Assembly (NCBI RefSeq): GCF_006542685.1
Contig: NZ_AP019736.1
Location: forward strand, 248,001-312,000
Length of the DNA: 64,000 nucleotides
Reading direction: 5' to 3'
Origin: Alistipes dispar
GTDB lineage: Bacteria; Bacteroidota; Bacteroidia; Bacteroidales; Rikenellaceae
In this document: one piece after another, positions 8,568 to 18,917 of the stretch
Layout of the letters: every line of letters starts with the position of its first letter
How positions within the stretch are numbered: the stretch's first letter is position 1
Notes under the pieces: generated by a model
Databases searched by the model: none
The model's input: only the letters and a program-made list of their open reading frames with translations
Told to the model about the DNA's origin: nothing
Made by a program: the position numbers and the translations under genes

Positions 8568-8620
8568 AAATACCGATCTTTCGGACGTATCGGGCCATGC
8601 CGCGCGACGAAGCGGCGGCG

Positions 8621-10372
8621 TCAGAAATTGGCCTTCACGCCCACCGTGAAACGGGCCCCCAACTCAGGGAACCACGGATATTCGTAAAGTTCGCGGTCGA
8701 GCAGGTTCCGGCCCTCGGCGAAAATCGCCACGCGGCCCGACACCTTCCAGTCGAAATCCACGCGCAGATCGACCCCGAACGGCGCCTCGAACGAGGAGAC
8801 GGAGACCGGACCCGCATCCGTTCCGGAGGCCGGACCCGAGGTCAGAAGCATCCATCTGCGTTCGCTCTGCATCCGGGCCTCGACGCCGAAGCCCACCTTG
8901 CGGCCCTCGTACCGCACGCCGACGTTCCCCGCGAAGGAGGGCGCGCCGTTATTCCAGTCCTCCTCGTCGTTGTAAAGATAGCCGTGCACGCCCAGATCGA
9001 ACGTCAGCACGCTCAGCGGGCGGTATTCCACCTCGCCGTTGAACGAAGTGACGGTCTGACGGCCCGTGAGCGGCAAGAACACCGCCGGAAACGCCTCCCC
9101 CGTGCCGCCCGCGCCGTCGTCCGACAGCTCGCGGTATGCCGCCCAGTAGAGACGGTTGTCGTGGATCGTGACCCCGGCATAAAGCCGATACCCGAAGCGG
9201 TTGCGCCACAGGCTGCCCCCGAGGCCGAACCGGCCGCAATAGTCCACCGAACTCTTGTCGAGCCACTGCGGAGCGGCATACGGATTCTTCCGCATGAGCG
9301 ACCGGAGGCTGTTGTCCGAAACCCCGCCGTCCACCTCGAGAAAGGGTTTCAGCCCCGGCGTACCGAGATTGAAATTGAAGTGCGCGAAGGGAATGAGGTA
9401 ATTCCCCGTCGTGACGACCGGCTCGGGATCGGCCGCCTCCTCCATCCTGTCGCGGTAGAAGTCCGCCCCGACCTCCAGCCGCACGACGCCGCCCGCGAAA
9501 CCGTAGCGCAGCGCGGCATGCAGCAATCCCTGGTCGTAACCGGAGGCGGAGCGCTGTCCCCGGAGGTATTCGTAGCCGAGAGTCGCCGAGAGGCTGCTCC
9601 GCCCGAATGCACGGGCGATGCGGCCGTGTCCCTCCAGCGTCAACTGCCGGGCATTCTCCCCGTACGCCTCGGGCCATTCGGAATGGTCGAAGAACATACC
9701 TCCGCGGAAGGCCACCTCGAAATTCGTGCGGCTCAGATCCTGAAAGTCGTCGCCGATGCGCAGGTCGAGGTTCGCGTCGCCGAAATCGACCGCCGCGCCG
9801 GGCACGAAGAGCGATTCGGCATCCGGCGAGACGAACGCCCCGTAGCGGTGGTACATGCGGTTGTCGTAGGAAAGCTCCCCTTCGATAACATGCCTGCCGA
9901 GGTATTTGCCCGCGGCGACACCGGCGCGGTTCGTCATGCGCACGGAGTTGTTTTCGACACCGAACACGTTGCGGATGTCGGCATAGCGCCCCTCGTGATT
10001 GACATACCCCATAAGATAGCCCGTCGAAGGGTTCTGCGTCGTGGCGTAGAAGTCCAGCACCGAGTTGAGCGGATAGCCCGCGCCGGCTTTCAGGTAGAAC
10101 GGCAGCGGACGGTTGAACTCCCAGTAGGTCACCGTGGCGGGCCGGATCGGCCGCGTGGTGAGCGACGTGCGCAGCGACAGCGGGGTGATCGAGTAGTCGA
10201 TCTCGGGACGCAGACGCGTCGTATCGGTCATGTCGGGTTCGACGGGCAGCTTCGACGCGCCCTCGACGCGCGGCACGTAGGCCTTGGTCACTTCGACCTG
10301 TTTCTCCACCTGAGCCGCGGCCAGACGCGGCAGCGCCGCCAGCACGAAGGCGGCAAATATCACTCTTTTCAT
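8621..10372 (-). CDS. Outer-membrane beta-barrel protein, TonB-receptor-like without plug
   Basis: 583 residues with a Sec signal peptide (MKRVIFAAF to LAAA). The mature part is a long series of amphipathic strands ending in an aromatic-terminated strand (FTVGVKANF), the mark of a BAM-inserted barrel. No plug domain or TonB box is visible, so it is TonB-receptor-like in barrel features only. It begins 2 bases after the stop of the large TPR protein, so the pair is one operon; similar pairs occur in other Bacteroidales. The partner suggests an outer-membrane assembly or transport complex; the substrate is unknown. Confidence 0.8.
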   Translation of the reverse strand: MKRVIFAAFVLAALPRLAAAQVEKQVEVTKAYVPRVEGASKLPVEPDMTDTTRLRPEIDYSITPLSLRTSLTTRPIRPATVTYWEFNRPLPFYLKAGAGYPLNSVLDFYATTQNPSTGYLMGYVNHEGRYADIRNVFGVENNSVRMTNRAGVAAGKYLGRHVIEGELSYDNRMYHRYGAFVSPDAESLFVPGAAVDFGDANLDLRIGDDFQDLSRTNFEVAFRGGMFFDHSEWPEAYGENARQLTLEGHGRIARAFGRSSLSATLGYEYLRGQRSASGYDQGLLHAALRYGFAGGVVRLEVGADFYRDRMEEAADPEPVVTTGNYLIPFAHFNFNLGTPGLKPFLEVDGGVSDNSLRSLMRKNPYAAPQWLDKSSVDYCGRFGLGGSLWRNRFGYRLYAGVTIHDNRLYWAAYRELSDDGAGGTGEAFPAVFLPLTGRQTVTSFNGEVEYRPLSVLTFDLGVHGYLYNDEEDWNNGAPSFAGNVGVRYEGRKVGFGVEARMQSERRWMLLTSGPASGTDAGPVSVSSFEAPFGVDLRVDFDWKVSGRVAIFAEGRNLLDRELYEYPWFPELGARFTVGVKANF

Positions 10373-10374
10373 CG

Positions 10375-13362
10375 TCAGTTCAGTTTTGCGATTCGCGCCT
10401 TCGCCTCGTCCACGATGCCGTCGTCCGCAGGCGTATAGCCGTCGGCGACACTCTGGTAGGTGGCACGCGCCTGGAAATTGTCTCCCTTGCGAACATAGAC
10501 GTCGCCCAGCAGGATGAAGGCCTTAGCCAGCCAGTAGGAGTCCGGCTCCCGCTCGGAGAAGGCGAAGACGGCCTTTTCGGTCGCATCCAGATCGCCGCCC
10601 TCGAAGAGCGATTCGATGACATAATAGGCCGCTTCGGCCCCCTGCCGGGTCTTCACCTCGGAGGCGAGCTCCTTGTAGAGCTTCACGGCCTCCGCCTTGC
10701 GGCCCCCGGCCCGCAACTGCCCGGCCCAGGCGTATTTGGATTCGCGCAGCGCCGTGGCTCCCGCATCCGGATGCTCCGCCACGTCGGCCGCCATCGCGGC
10801 GATCCGCTCGCCGTCGCCCCCGGCCACCGTGGCGCGCACATACCCCGTCATGGCGGCCTCCCGGCCCGAACGGGTCGTCGCGGCGTCGTAGAGCCGGCGG
10901 TAGGCCGAAGCTGCCTCGTCGTAGCGTTTGTCGGCGAAGGTCAGCTCGGAGAGCTTTTCGAGCACCTGCTCCGTATAGCGGTTCTGCCCCCGGTCGGCGA
11001 GCGTCGTCAGCGTCCCGATGGCCTCGTCACGGGCTCCCGTGCGGAGGTAGCAGTCGCTCAGGTAGTAGAGCGCATCGGTCAGGTAGTATCCTTTCGGGTA
11101 GTTCTCGACATAATCGCGGAGCGACCGGGCCGCCGCCTCGGGCTTGTCGGCCAGATAGAGGTTCTGCGCCGCGACGAACGACAGCGAGTCGCGCGACTGC
11201 GCCGAAAGGTCGCTCTCCACGCCTGCCCGGGAGGCGTAGTCGAAGTAATCGTCCACACGCCCCTCGGAGACGTAGATCTCGCGGATGCCCTGCATCGCCT
11301 CCTTCGCTTCGGAGGATTGCGGCGAGGATCCGACGACCATGTCGTAATAGCGGAGCGACTTCTCGCGGTCGCCCAGATTGAGGTAGGCCAGCCCCAGATC
11401 GGACAATGCCTGCGCACGGCGGGGCGACGAGGGATAGTCGGCCACGAAGCGTTCGAGCTGCGCGGCGCCGTCGGCATAGCGTTCCTGCGCGATGAAGCTG
11501 CGCCCCAGTTCGTAGGAGGCTTCGCTCACGTAGTCGCCCTCGCCGTCGGCGATGATCTGCCGCAGGGCCTGCTGCTTCTCGGAGGCACGGCCCAGAATGC
11601 CGAGCGTGACGGCCCGTTTGTACCGGGCGTAGTGCATCTCGGGCGTGCCGAGCGCGATGGCCCGGTCGTACGACGCGACTGCCTCGTCGAACTTCCGCTC
11701 GGCATAGGCCGCATCGCCCACGCGGTTGAAGGCATCGGCCCGGTAACGGTCGCGCGGGGCGTAGGCGTCGAGGAAACGGCCGAACGCGCTCCGCGCCTGC
11801 GCCATGTCGTCGCGGTCGAAAGCGCAGTAGCCGAGATTGTACCACGCCAGGGCGTATTCACGCGCCGACCGCGGCGCCCGCCGCAGATAGGCGTTGTATT
11901 TGGCTGCGGCGACCGGATAATCCCCCTGCGCAAAGGCGATCTCGCCCTGCCAGAAATCGTTGAGCGCGGCGTATTTGGGACTGACGTTCGCCGCTGCGGA
12001 CTCCGCCAGGTAGCGCTGTGCGGCCTGCAAGTCGCCTTCGCCGTAAGCCTCCAGCGCCCGGAAATAGGTGATCTTCTGCAACGCGGCACGAATGTCGGCG
12101 TCGGTCGAAGGCATCGACCGGATGGCTCGGTAGGCCGCATCGTAATCGCGCGAATTGTAATAGGCGGCGATGAGCAGCGTCCGGGCCTCCCCGGCGCGGG
12201 GCGACGAAGGATAGCGGTCGATGTAGCGTGTCAGCATATTGATCGCGCCGTTGAAAGCGCCGCCGCCCAGTTCGTACTGCAACTTGGCGTAGTTGAACAG
12301 GGCGTCTTCGGCGATCGCGGCGTCGAGCGCCTCGTCCGACGCCATCGCGAAGGCCTGCATAGCAGCCTCCTTGTCCCCGGCACGCAGGTAACAGTCGGCC
12401 AGGTGGTACGAAGCGTTCTGCGTCAGCGCGTCCTCCGCGCCGCAAGCCCGGCGGAGCCACTCGGCGGCCTCGTCGTAACGGGCCGTGCGGTAGAGCGCGA
12501 AACCGCGCAGGTAGCTGGCGTCGCGGTCCATCTCGCCGCCCGCCTCGGCATAGGCCTCGAGGTGTTCGAGGGTCTTGTTGTAGTCCTCCAGCCGGAACCA
12601 CGATTCGGCCGTCACGCGCTCGAGTTCGGCGCGGCGCTCGGGAACGGCTTTCCGGGCCAGTTCCGGCCCCTGCTCCACGACATAGCGGTAGTTGCCCTCG
12701 CGGAATTCGATCTGCATCAGATAGAACGGAACGACGTCCCGGTAGGCGTCGCTGCGCGCGAGCTGCGTGAAGCCCTGCTTCGCCCGGCCGGACCGTCCTT
12801 CGGCATAGTCGATATAGGATTTGTAGTAGAGCGCGTGGTCGGCGTACTCGCTGCGGCTGCCGATCCGGTCGAAATGCCCGTAGGCCGCCTCGTAATCGCC
12901 GTCGGTGAACTCCACATACCCCATCCGGATGTCGTACTGTTCGCGGCGCGGCGCGCTCAGGGCCCTGTACTCGGTCCGTTCGAACGCCTCCCGGGCCTCG
13001 CGCATGTTACCCGCGGAGCAGTAGAACGACCCCAGCGCGAAACGCACGTCGTTGGCGTAAACGGAGCCGGGATAACGCTCCTCGAAGTCCCGGAGCGCCC
13101 CTTCGGCATCGGCGCTGCCCAGCTCCACGGCGCAGGCGGCCAGGTAGAAGTCGATCTCCTCGACCGTCGTGCGGTCCGCCGGGTCCGATGCCTCCCGGGC
13201 ACGCAGGAATTCGTGCCGGGCATCGCTCCAGCGTCCGAAATCGAACAGGTCGCGGCCGCGTTCGAGGGCCGCCGCCGCATCCTCCTCCGCGGCCTGCGCC
13301 GTCAGCGCACACGCCGCGAAGAGCGGGAGCAGGATATTCCGAAATTTTCGCATACGTTCCAT
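10375..13362 (-). CDS. Large periplasmic TPR-repeat protein
   Basis: About 995 residues from the ATG at 13362 (an in-frame ATG at 13353 would also serve). A signal peptide ending LTAQA is followed by roughly 20 or more tetratricopeptide-type repeats across the whole protein, visible as recurring patterns such as A-Y-x-L-x-x-C-Y-L-R-x-G and Y-P-x-S-x-x-A-x-x-A. Many are of the YbgF/BamD-like class with Y-P-x-S turns. It probably scaffolds the barrel encoded 2 bases downstream; function is otherwise unknown. A strong promoter lies 84 bases upstream. Confidence 0.85.
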   Translation of the reverse strand: MERMRKFRNILLPLFAACALTAQAAEEDAAAALERGRDLFDFGRWSDARHEFLRAREASDPADRTTVEEIDFYLAACAVELGSADAEGALRDFEERYPGSVYANDVRFALGSFYCSAGNMREAREAFERTEYRALSAPRREQYDIRMGYVEFTDGDYEAAYGHFDRIGSRSEYADHALYYKSYIDYAEGRSGRAKQGFTQLARSDAYRDVVPFYLMQIEFREGNYRYVVEQGPELARKAVPERRAELERVTAESWFRLEDYNKTLEHLEAYAEAGGEMDRDASYLRGFALYRTARYDEAAEWLRRACGAEDALTQNASYHLADCYLRAGDKEAAMQAFAMASDEALDAAIAEDALFNYAKLQYELGGGAFNGAINMLTRYIDRYPSSPRAGEARTLLIAAYYNSRDYDAAYRAIRSMPSTDADIRAALQKITYFRALEAYGEGDLQAAQRYLAESAAANVSPKYAALNDFWQGEIAFAQGDYPVAAAKYNAYLRRAPRSAREYALAWYNLGYCAFDRDDMAQARSAFGRFLDAYAPRDRYRADAFNRVGDAAYAERKFDEAVASYDRAIALGTPEMHYARYKRAVTLGILGRASEKQQALRQIIADGEGDYVSEASYELGRSFIAQERYADGAAQLERFVADYPSSPRRAQALSDLGLAYLNLGDREKSLRYYDMVVGSSPQSSEAKEAMQGIREIYVSEGRVDDYFDYASRAGVESDLSAQSRDSLSFVAAQNLYLADKPEAAARSLRDYVENYPKGYYLTDALYYLSDCYLRTGARDEAIGTLTTLADRGQNRYTEQVLEKLSELTFADKRYDEAASAYRRLYDAATTRSGREAAMTGYVRATVAGGDGERIAAMAADVAEHPDAGATALRESKYAWAGQLRAGGRKAEAVKLYKELASEVKTRQGAEAAYYVIESLFEGGDLDATEKAVFAFSEREPDSYWLAKAFILLGDVYVRKGDNFQARATYQSVADGYTPADDGIVDEAKARIAKLN

Positions 13363-13715
13363 AATTAAAAGAGGGGACCGGAAACAGCGCGGCCGGCACA
13401 CGTCCCATCGCAAGCGGCCGCACCGGATCCTCCCTCCGAACTTTGCAAAGATAATACATCCGGCGCGCAAAGCCAAATTTATCCGCATACTTCGCACCCT
13501 CCCCCGCACGGCCGCAGAAACGGCCGGCGAACGCTCCCGCGCATCATGCGGCGGCGTGATACGAACGGGCCGCCGTACCGTGCCCGCCATGCACGGAACC
13601 GCCGCGGCCGGCGTCGGACGGACGCAGGCAAATACCGAACCGGCAGGGACGCCGGGCGATCCGCCCCCGGCAGAGGTCCGGCCGGAGAGGCGTCACGGCG
13701 CCGGCGCCATGCGGA
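13363..13715. other. Intergenic region between TPR gene and DoxX-like gene
   Basis: 353 bases without a gene. It holds the promoter of the TPR operon at 13446-13477. The part nearer the DoxX-like stop is rich in G+C with a weak GCCGGG/CCCGGC hairpin (13651-13671) lacking a T-run, possibly a terminator. I see nothing else. Confidence 0.6.
13446..13477 (-). promoter_or_regulatory. Promoter of the TPR/barrel operon
   Basis: On the minus strand, TTTG (13474-13477), a 20-base spacer and TATCTTTG (13446-13453) match the consensus fully. Transcription would start near 13440, leaving an untranslated leader of about 78 bases. Confidence 0.75.
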
Positions 13716-14822
13716 CTACGGACGGATGTCGCGGCAGTTGCGTTTGTCGGAGATAGTGCCGTCGTCGAGCACGACCAGCCCGTTCCGGGCGCGGAGCATC
13801 GTCTTCATGGTCGAAGCGTCGATGTTGTAGCAGCGCACCCTGCCCGTGCCGAAGTCGTGCCACGGCTCGTCGTAGAGCGGCTGGGGCGTGAGGCAGACGA
13901 CGTGCGCACCTTCGGCGGCAGCGCGCTCCACGAGCCGTGCCATGCGGCGTGCGCAACCGCGCGGCAACGCGTCGAACGACGTGACGCAGAGCATGTAGAG
14001 ACGTCCCGGCGTGGACAGCACCTCCTCCGTGGCGTCGCCCCCGGCGTCGCGCAGGGCGAATTCGCCGATGAGCGGAGCGACCGCAGGAGCCTCGCCCGTC
14101 GTGCGGGTATCGACCCACTCCCATGTCTCGGCGTCCTGCCATTCGGTCTCGTCGAGCGAAAATTCGCGTTCCTCGCCCGTAAGGCGGTTCCGGTAAACGA
14201 GCACCGTTTCCGTCTCGCCCGCATCGGGCACGGGGGCGCGCATCGCCCCGGCGATGTTCACCCCCACCTTGTAGGGCAGGAAGTCGATCAGCGGCAGGTG
14301 GACATAGCAATAGTACCCCAGGTACATGGAGAGGCAGAAAAAGGTGCACGTGAGCACGATCTCCACCGGTTTGAAGGCGAATATCCGGTCGGGACGGTAA
14401 CGCCACCACACCACGAAGGCCATCGGCAGCAACACGACGTTTTTCACGAAAGTCTCCCACGGCGAGAGTTTCAGCGCTTCGCCGAAACAGCCGCAGTCCT
14501 CGACGGGAATCACCGTGGCGCTCAGCAGCGTGAGAAGCGTGAAGAAGAGCATCGACGCCAAGGCGAAAATCGAAATCAGGCGGATGCGGACCTTGAAGAG
14601 CAGCATGCAGCCCATCATCAGCTCGGCGCCGCACAGCCAGATCGAAAAGGTCATCGAGGCCGGTTCGAGCGCCTCCATGCCGTAGATCGACAGGTACTCG
14701 TTCACCTTGAGCGCCGTGCCCCACGGGTCGATCACCTTCGTAAAACCCGAAAGGATGAACGTACAGGCCAGGATCAACCGGCAGACGTTGGCCAGCAGCT
14801 TGAATGTTCGGCTCGTTCTCAT
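13716..14822 (-). CDS. DoxX/MauE-like membrane protein, BT_3928 type
   Basis: 368 residues from the ATG at 14822. Four membrane helices occur in the first 150 residues (DoxX/MauE-like), with VEDCGCFGE between helices 3 and 4. Another pair of segments lies near 155-185, and then a soluble domain of about 170 residues contains C in CVTSFDAL, CARR and CLTPQ. MauE/DoxX relatives work with disulfide or redox carriers, and the CGC motif suggests a redox role, but that is inference. The start codon overlaps the tmk stop as ATGA, so translation is coupled. Confidence 0.8.
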   Translation of the reverse strand: MRTSRTFKLLANVCRLILACTFILSGFTKVIDPWGTALKVNEYLSIYGMEALEPASMTFSIWLCGAELMMGCMLLFKVRIRLISIFALASMLFFTLLTLLSATVIPVEDCGCFGEALKLSPWETFVKNVVLLPMAFVVWWRYRPDRIFAFKPVEIVLTCTFFCLSMYLGYYCYVHLPLIDFLPYKVGVNIAGAMRAPVPDAGETETVLVYRNRLTGEEREFSLDETEWQDAETWEWVDTRTTGEAPAVAPLIGEFALRDAGGDATEEVLSTPGRLYMLCVTSFDALPRGCARRMARLVERAAAEGAHVVCLTPQPLYDEPWHDFGTGRVRCYNIDASTMKTMLRARNGLVVLDDGTISDKRNCRDIRP

Positions 14823-15505
14823 CGCGTCGTAAGAATCGGGGCGAGCGCGTCGCGGATTTTCGAAAAGATGCCTTCGGGAGTCTCCATGTCCCCTGCGGCG
14901 TCGCTGCAATCGACCACCCGCAGCCGCGGGTCGGACGCAGCGGCCTCGAGATAGACCTCGCGCACGCGCCGCTGGAGGTCGAGGGCGTCCTCGTGGATGT
15001 CGCGCCCGCCCTGCAGGTAGTCGCGGTCGTCGCCTTCGCGGATTCCGGAGAGCTTCCGCTCGGTGAACGAGAAGGGCACGTCGAGGAACAGCGACAGGTC
15101 GGGGCGCGGCAGGCCGTTATGGACGAACTCCAGGTCGAGAATCCAGCGCATCAGCCGGTCGCGCTCCTCTCCGGCAGGCAGTTTGGCGCACTGGAACCCC
15201 ACGTTCGAATAGACGAAGCGGTCCAGCACGACGGCCTTGCCCGCGGCGATCCACCGCCGGATCTGCGGTCCGGCATCGGCCCGGTCGCCGGCGAAGAGCA
15301 GCGCCACCAGATAGGGATCGACCTCGTTCACGCCGCCGAACCCGCCGCGCAGGAAGCGGGCGATCAGCTCGCCGTAAACCGGAGCGTCGAAACGCGGAAA
15401 ATGGATGTATTCGCTCTCCACGCCCCGCTCCGAGAGCAGCCGGCGCAGCAGGCGGATCTGGGTCGATTTACCCGCACCGTCCAGACCTTCGAGCACGATA
15501 AACAT
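14819..15505 (-). CDS. tmk: Thymidylate kinase
   Basis: 228 residues. The enzyme phosphorylates dTMP to dTDP for DNA synthesis. The P-loop GLDGAGKST sits at residues 7-15, the DR-containing dTMP site VLDRFVYSN near residue 92, and the lid region EERDRLM follows. The length is slightly above the usual 205-215. It lies 35 bases after sufS and overlaps the DoxX-like gene by 4 bases, so it may be expressed from the suf promoter as well as locally. Confidence 0.93.
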   Translation of the reverse strand: MFIVLEGLDGAGKSTQIRLLRRLLSERGVESEYIHFPRFDAPVYGELIARFLRGGFGGVNEVDPYLVALLFAGDRADAGPQIRRWIAAGKAVVLDRFVYSNVGFQCAKLPAGEERDRLMRWILDLEFVHNGLPRPDLSLFLDVPFSFTERKLSGIREGDDRDYLQGGRDIHEDALDLQRRVREVYLEAAASDPRLRVVDCSDAAGDMETPEGIFSKIRDALAPILTTR

Positions 15506-15540
15506 AACGTCACTTTATGTCGGTTTCAAACAATCGTTTC

Positions 15541-16758
15541 TCAGCGCAGCATACGCACGGCGCGCGCCACGCCGTCGGCGAGCGCATCGGCCTCGCCGAG
15601 CGTGTTGTAGAGGGCGAACGAAGCGCGGCACATGCCCGTCGTCGCGTAATGGTCCATCACCGGCTCGGCGCAGTGCTGCCCCGTGCGGACGGCGATCCCC
15701 AGCTTGTCGAGGATCATGCCCATATCGTAGGGATGCACCCCCTCGACGTTGAACGAGACGATCGCGCACTTGTCTTCCGTCGTCCCGTAAATCCGGAGCC
15801 CGTCGATGGCCGAGAGGCGTTCCGTGGCGCGGCGCAGCAGCGCCGTCTCGTGCGCCTCGATCTCCGCCGGATCGAATTCCTGCAGGAACTCCACGGCGCG
15901 CCCCAGCGCGATGGCCCCCACGAAGTTGGCCGTACCGGCCTCGAACTTGAGCGGCACGGGGGCGAAGGTCGTCCCCGCGAAGGTCACGCGATCGACCATG
16001 TCGCCGCCGCCCAGAAAGGGCGGCATCGCCTCGAGCAGCTCCCGGCGGCCGTACAGCACGCCGATTCCCGTCGGACCGTAAAGCTTGTGGCCCGAGAAGG
16101 CGTAGAAGTCGCACCCCATCTCCCGGACATTCGCCCCGCCGTGCACGATACCCTGACAGCCATCGACCGCGACCACCGCACCGACGGCGTGCGCCGCCTC
16201 GACCACGGGCCGCAGGTCGGGCCGCGTACCGAGCGTATTGGACGCCTGCGTGACGGCGACCGCCCGCGTGCGGGCGTCCACGAGCGACGGCAGACACTCC
16301 GTCCGCAGACGGCCGTCGTCGTCGAAGGGCAGCATGCGTATCTCGGCTCCCTTGCGCTGGGCCAGCAACTGCCACGGCACGATGTTCGAGTGGTGCTCCA
16401 TCTCGCTGACCACGATGTTGTCGCCCGCCTGCACGAAGCGTTCGCCCCAGGCATAGGCGACCGTGTTGAGCGACGCCGTGGCCCCGGCCGTGAAGACGAC
16501 CTCCTCGCGTTCGGCAGCACCGATGAAAGCGGCGATCCGGCTCCGGGCGGCCTCGTAGCGTTCGGTGGCCTCCTCCGAGAGAAGGTGCACGCCGCGATGG
16601 ATATTGGCGTTCATACCCCGGTAGAGGGCATCGACCTGCTCGATCACGCAGCGGGGCTTCTGCGCCGTCGCCCCGCTGTCGAGGTAAACGAGCGGCTTTC
16701 CATAGACCCTGCGGGAGAGAATCGGAAACTCCCCGCGTATTTTTTCGACGTCGAACAT
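15541..16758 (-). CDS. sufS: Cysteine desulfurase SufS
   Basis: 405 residues from the ATG at 16758, 2 bases after the sufD stop. The PLP enzyme removes sulfur from cysteine for Fe-S cluster assembly. The PLP lysine is K225 in SGHKLYGPTG, and the persulfide-forming cysteine is C363 in RTGQHCAEP, in the short-loop SufS/group II form. The NIHRGVH and EMEHHSNIVPW motifs are also present. No sufE or sufU is adjacent, so the sulfur acceptor must be elsewhere or bypassed. Confidence 0.94.
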   Translation of the reverse strand: MFDVEKIRGEFPILSRRVYGKPLVYLDSGATAQKPRCVIEQVDALYRGMNANIHRGVHLLSEEATERYEAARSRIAAFIGAAEREEVVFTAGATASLNTVAYAWGERFVQAGDNIVVSEMEHHSNIVPWQLLAQRKGAEIRMLPFDDDGRLRTECLPSLVDARTRAVAVTQASNTLGTRPDLRPVVEAAHAVGAVVAVDGCQGIVHGGANVREMGCDFYAFSGHKLYGPTGIGVLYGRRELLEAMPPFLGGGDMVDRVTFAGTTFAPVPLKFEAGTANFVGAIALGRAVEFLQEFDPAEIEAHETALLRRATERLSAIDGLRIYGTTEDKCAIVSFNVEGVHPYDMGMILDKLGIAVRTGQHCAEPVMDHYATTGMCRASFALYNTLGEADALADGVARAVRMLR

Positions 16759-16760
16759 AT

Positions 16761-17581
16761 CTACAACCGTTCCATTTTGGCGGAAACCATCTCCATCACG
16801 GCCTCGCAGAGCGGCTCGACGCCGCACCGGCGCACGACGTCGCCCACGAAGCCCTCGATCTGCAACCGGCGGGCGTCCGCCTCGCTCAGCCCGCGCTGGC
16901 GCATGTAGAGAATCGCCTCGGCGTCCATCTGCCCCACCGTCGCGCCGTGCGAACACTTCACGTCGTCGGCATAGATCTCCAGCTGGGGCTGCGTCGTGAT
17001 GCGGGCCTCGCGGCTCAGCAGAATGTTGCGGCTCTGCTGCCGCGCATCGGTGCGCTGGGCGCCGGGAGCCACATAGACCAGCCCGCGGAACTCGCCCACG
17101 GCCCGGCCGCCGGCGACGCCCTTCACCGCCGAATCGCTGCGGCAGTCGGAAACGTTGTGCGCCGTGTGCAGCGTCACGACGCAATGCTCCCCGTCCGCAG
17201 CCAGGAAGGCCCCGCCGAGCGAGTTTTCGGCCTCCGCACCGTCGAGGTCGATGCGGTAGGAGGCGTTGGCGCCGGTGAGCTGCACCGTCGTCACGCGGCA
17301 GCGGCTGCGCGCGGACTGTCTGACGGACACTTCGGCGAAAGCCTCGGCCGCGAAGAGGTGCGTCAGCTCCAACTGCGCCCCCTCGCCGAGTGCGACGGTC
17401 AGCGAGGCGGCGTCGGCCTTCGTATGAAGCACGACGAGGTGTGCCGACGAGCCGGCCTCCGCCTCGACGCGCAGCGCGCGGGGATCGACCGCCGCGAAAG
17501 GTTCCGCCCCGGTCCCGGCGACGCGGAGCGTTTCGCCGCCGACCGGACGGAACGTGCGGAGTATGTCGCGAAGAGCCTCCA

Positions 17582-17582
<1 letters not shown>
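16761..17582 (-). CDS. sufD: Fe-S assembly scaffold protein SufD, short form
   Basis: 273 residues from the ATG at 17582, whose A is shared with the sufC stop (TGATG). The protein is a right-handed beta-helix SufBD-family member. The C-terminal signature DVKCSHGATVGQMDAEAILY is clear, including the conserved CSHGATVG. It is shorter than the roughly 420-residue Escherichia coli SufD because the N-terminal helical part is missing, as often seen in Bacteroidota. SufD forms the SufBC2D complex in the cytoplasm. Confidence 0.9.
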
Positions 17583-18327
<745 letters not shown>

Positions 18328-18334
<7 letters not shown>

Positions 18335-18900
18335 ATTCTCTTTGCCAGTTTTTCACATTTTCCAATCTCCCGGGGAGTCAGCTCCCCGTGTTTGCGGCAT
18401 CCGCCCTTGCCGAAGGTCCCCACGACGCGGAACCCGCTCCAGCGCAGAATCTCGCGCAGCGAACGGAACACGCCGCCCGTCTGGCGGAACCAGACGCTGA
18501 ACGGCCAGACCGTGTTGCACGCGGATACCAGCACGGCCCGCTTGCCCTTGTGCAGCGCTACCGGCAGACCGTTCTCCCGTTCGCCCATCAGCGCATAGAC
18601 CATCCGGTCGAACAGCACCTTCAGCTCGCCGCTCATGTTGCCCCAATAGCAGGGCGAACCCACGACGAGCGCATCGCACGCGCGGATCATCCCGGCGACA
18701 CGGTGGGCGTCGTCCTCCGGAAGCACGCAGCGGCCCAGCGACCGGCACCGCATGCAGCCCGTGCAGGGCCGGACCCGCAGATCGCAGACCGTCAGACTCT
18801 CGACCGTACAATCCTGCGGCAGAGCGGCGACCACATGGCCGAGCATCTGCGAAACCACTCCCCCGCGCCGGGGACTGCCGTTTATCACCACGACCTTCAT
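18328..18900 (-). CDS. Iron-sulfur flavoprotein, NADPH-FMN reductase fold, inside suf operon
   Basis: 190 residues from the ATG at 18900, chosen because relatives open with MKVxVINGSPR and because a GGGGGAACGGAG stretch precedes it. An ATG at 18918, overlapping the sufB stop (TAATG), would add six residues. Residues 1-15 form the flavodoxin-like FMN phosphate loop. C46-x2-C49-x2-C52-x5-C58 is the compact cysteine motif of iron-sulfur flavoproteins (Isf), which bind one 4Fe-4S cluster and FMN. GSPCYWGNMSG is the typical isoalloxazine loop. Its place between sufB and sufC suggests it supplies or senses electrons for cluster assembly; this is inference. Confidence 0.85.
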
Positions 18901-18917
18901 ACTCCGTTCCCCCGCCA

